From Tannerellaceae bacterium (lineage in GTDB: Bacteria > Bacteroidota > Bacteroidia > Bacteroidales > Tannerellaceae): a stretch of DNA of 16,208 nt. Shown one piece after another: positions 15,426 to 16,208 of this stretch. Position 1 is the first letter of the stretch; each line of letters opens with the position of its first letter. Where the stretch lies: contig JAIRZN010000070.1 in assembly GCA_031267205.1 (NCBI GenBank), forward strand, positions 1-16,208, given 5' to 3'. Under the pieces are notes generated by a model. It made no database searches. It worked only from the letters and a program-made list of their open reading frames with translations, and was not told where the DNA came from. Position numbers and translations under genes: made by a program.

Positions 15426-15431
15426 AGGAGG
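15426..15431 (+). promoter_or_regulatory. Strong Shine-Dalgarno site of the recombinase gene
   Basis: AGGAGG lies 6 nt before the ATG at 15438 and fixes that start against the in-frame ATG at 15402. A full AGGAGG is uncommon in Bacteroidota genes, most of which lack such sites, so it hints that the gene came from another phylum. Confidence 0.7.
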
Positions 15432-15437
15432 ACTGAT

Positions 15438-16208
15438 ATGGGAAAAATACCATTAAAAGAACTGATAAGCCGTTTGGAAAAGGAGCTTATCCGCATGAAT
15501 TACAAAGAAGCGACATTGAAGTATTATCGTGAAAACTGGACACGGCTGATTCATTACTTCGAAAGCAGGGGGAATGAATTTTTCTCCGAAGCCACAGCCA
15601 TGGAGTATGTGGACAGGAAATGTGATTTTTTCACTAAAGAAAAAGCCGGCCTGCTGACGCAAAGTAATATTTATCTGTTCAGAATTGTTCGTATGATTGG
15701 CGACTTTCAGCAGCATGGGACAGCATCAAGGCGTTACAGGATAAGTTTGTCGCGAGTGAATGAACAGTAGCATACGGAACTGCTCCGGGCATTCGTCCAA
15801 TATTGCCAATCCTGTGATTTTTCTGTTTCAACACGGAAAGGTTATTGCCGGACGGCGGGGAATTTTCTCTCTTTTATGGAAGCAAGAGGTTGCCCGGTGA
15901 GGAATGTAACCCTCATGGATTTGACAAACTATGTGAAAACCTTGGTTGGATATGGCTATAAAACGGTCGAATACACATTATGCGGGACAAGAGTTTTTTT
16001 GCGGTTTTTACATTCCGAACACATTCTCGGCGAAGAGCTGTCAGGCAATCTGCCATGTATGAAATCCCGCAGACAGACACGCATACCTTCCGTCTGGGAT
16101 CATGGGGATTTGCTGAAACTTCTGAATGCCGTTGATCGTGGAAATCCATCCGGCAAGCGCGACTATGCCATAATCCTGCTTGTAACACGACTTGGCCTCC
16201 GAAGCATC
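15438..16208 (+). pseudogene. Tyrosine recombinase/integrase interrupted by an in-frame amber codon; runs off the window
   Basis: From the ATG at 15438 there are 110 codons to a TAG at 15768-15770. The same frame then stays open for 146 further codons to the window edge, with no frameshift. Before the TAG is a SAM-like core-binding region (ISRLEKELIRMNYKEATLKY). After it come a second such region (CDFSVSTRKGYCRTAGNFLSF) and the start of the catalytic domain (KRDYAIILLVTRLGLRSI), whose R at codon 255 is the first of the catalytic R-H-R-Y residues. The remaining catalytic residues lie beyond the window. Such proteins cut and rejoin DNA during site-specific recombination. The simplest reading is a nonsense-inactivated gene. 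Readthrough or recoding is possible but less likely, because dksA-like and recQ here use TAG as a genuine stop. Base composition is lower in GC than the core genes. Confidence 0.8.

Noticed and set aside
15438..16208. Genome-wide TAG recoding to explain the amber codon
   Set aside because: The dksA-like gene and recQ both end in TAG at the expected family C-terminus.

Overview
The window looks like chromosomal DNA from a member of the Bacteroidales (Bacteroidota). Three things support this. Candidate promoters carry the TAnnTTTG -7 box of that phylum and sit 10-25 nt before the start codon. Most starts lack a Shine-Dalgarno sequence. The order ileS - dksA-like - lspA - DUF4296 lipoprotein, and the recJ-recQ pair, are arrangements I recognise from Bacteroides and Parabacteroides relatives. 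The genus cannot be fixed from sequence alone.

Layout. Positions 1-415 are a tandem array with an exact 41-bp period. It decays into a G-run-rich tract (360-468) that ends just before the promoter of ileS (524-3949). A dksA-like regulator, lspA, a DUF4296 lipoprotein and a 98-aa hypothetical protein follow on the + strand, very closely spaced and ending at 6094. They converge, with overlapping stop codons, on a translationally coupled recJ-recQ pair read from the - strand (9730 to 6091). Next comes an exported ThuA-domain protein (-) divergent from a secreted, barrel-like hypothetical protein and fmt (+). An AAA ATPase of the DUF4143 type (-, 12786-14051) converges on fmt.

From about 14100 to the right edge the window becomes a mobile-element graveyard. 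It holds a GC-rich hairpin and repeat region, then a group II intron that keeps its 3' RNA domains V and VI and the C-terminal part of its reverse transcriptase but has lost its 5' half. The cut edge is followed immediately by an 82-bp inverted-repeat element, then a 97-bp MITE-like element with 19-bp near-perfect terminal repeats, then a tyrosine recombinase gene interrupted by one in-frame amber codon and running off the window. That last gene has a strong AGGAGG ribosome binding site, unlike its neighbours, which suggests a transferred origin.

How the genes fit together: IleRS and Fmt serve translation; LspA processes lipoproteins such as the DUF4296 protein encoded beside it; RecJ and RecQ act together in end resection of the RecF recombination pathway. 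I see no clear evidence for a new multi-gene system. The least-explained items are the 41-bp array and G-rich tract before ileS, the nested small inverted-repeat elements, and the amber-interrupted recombinase.
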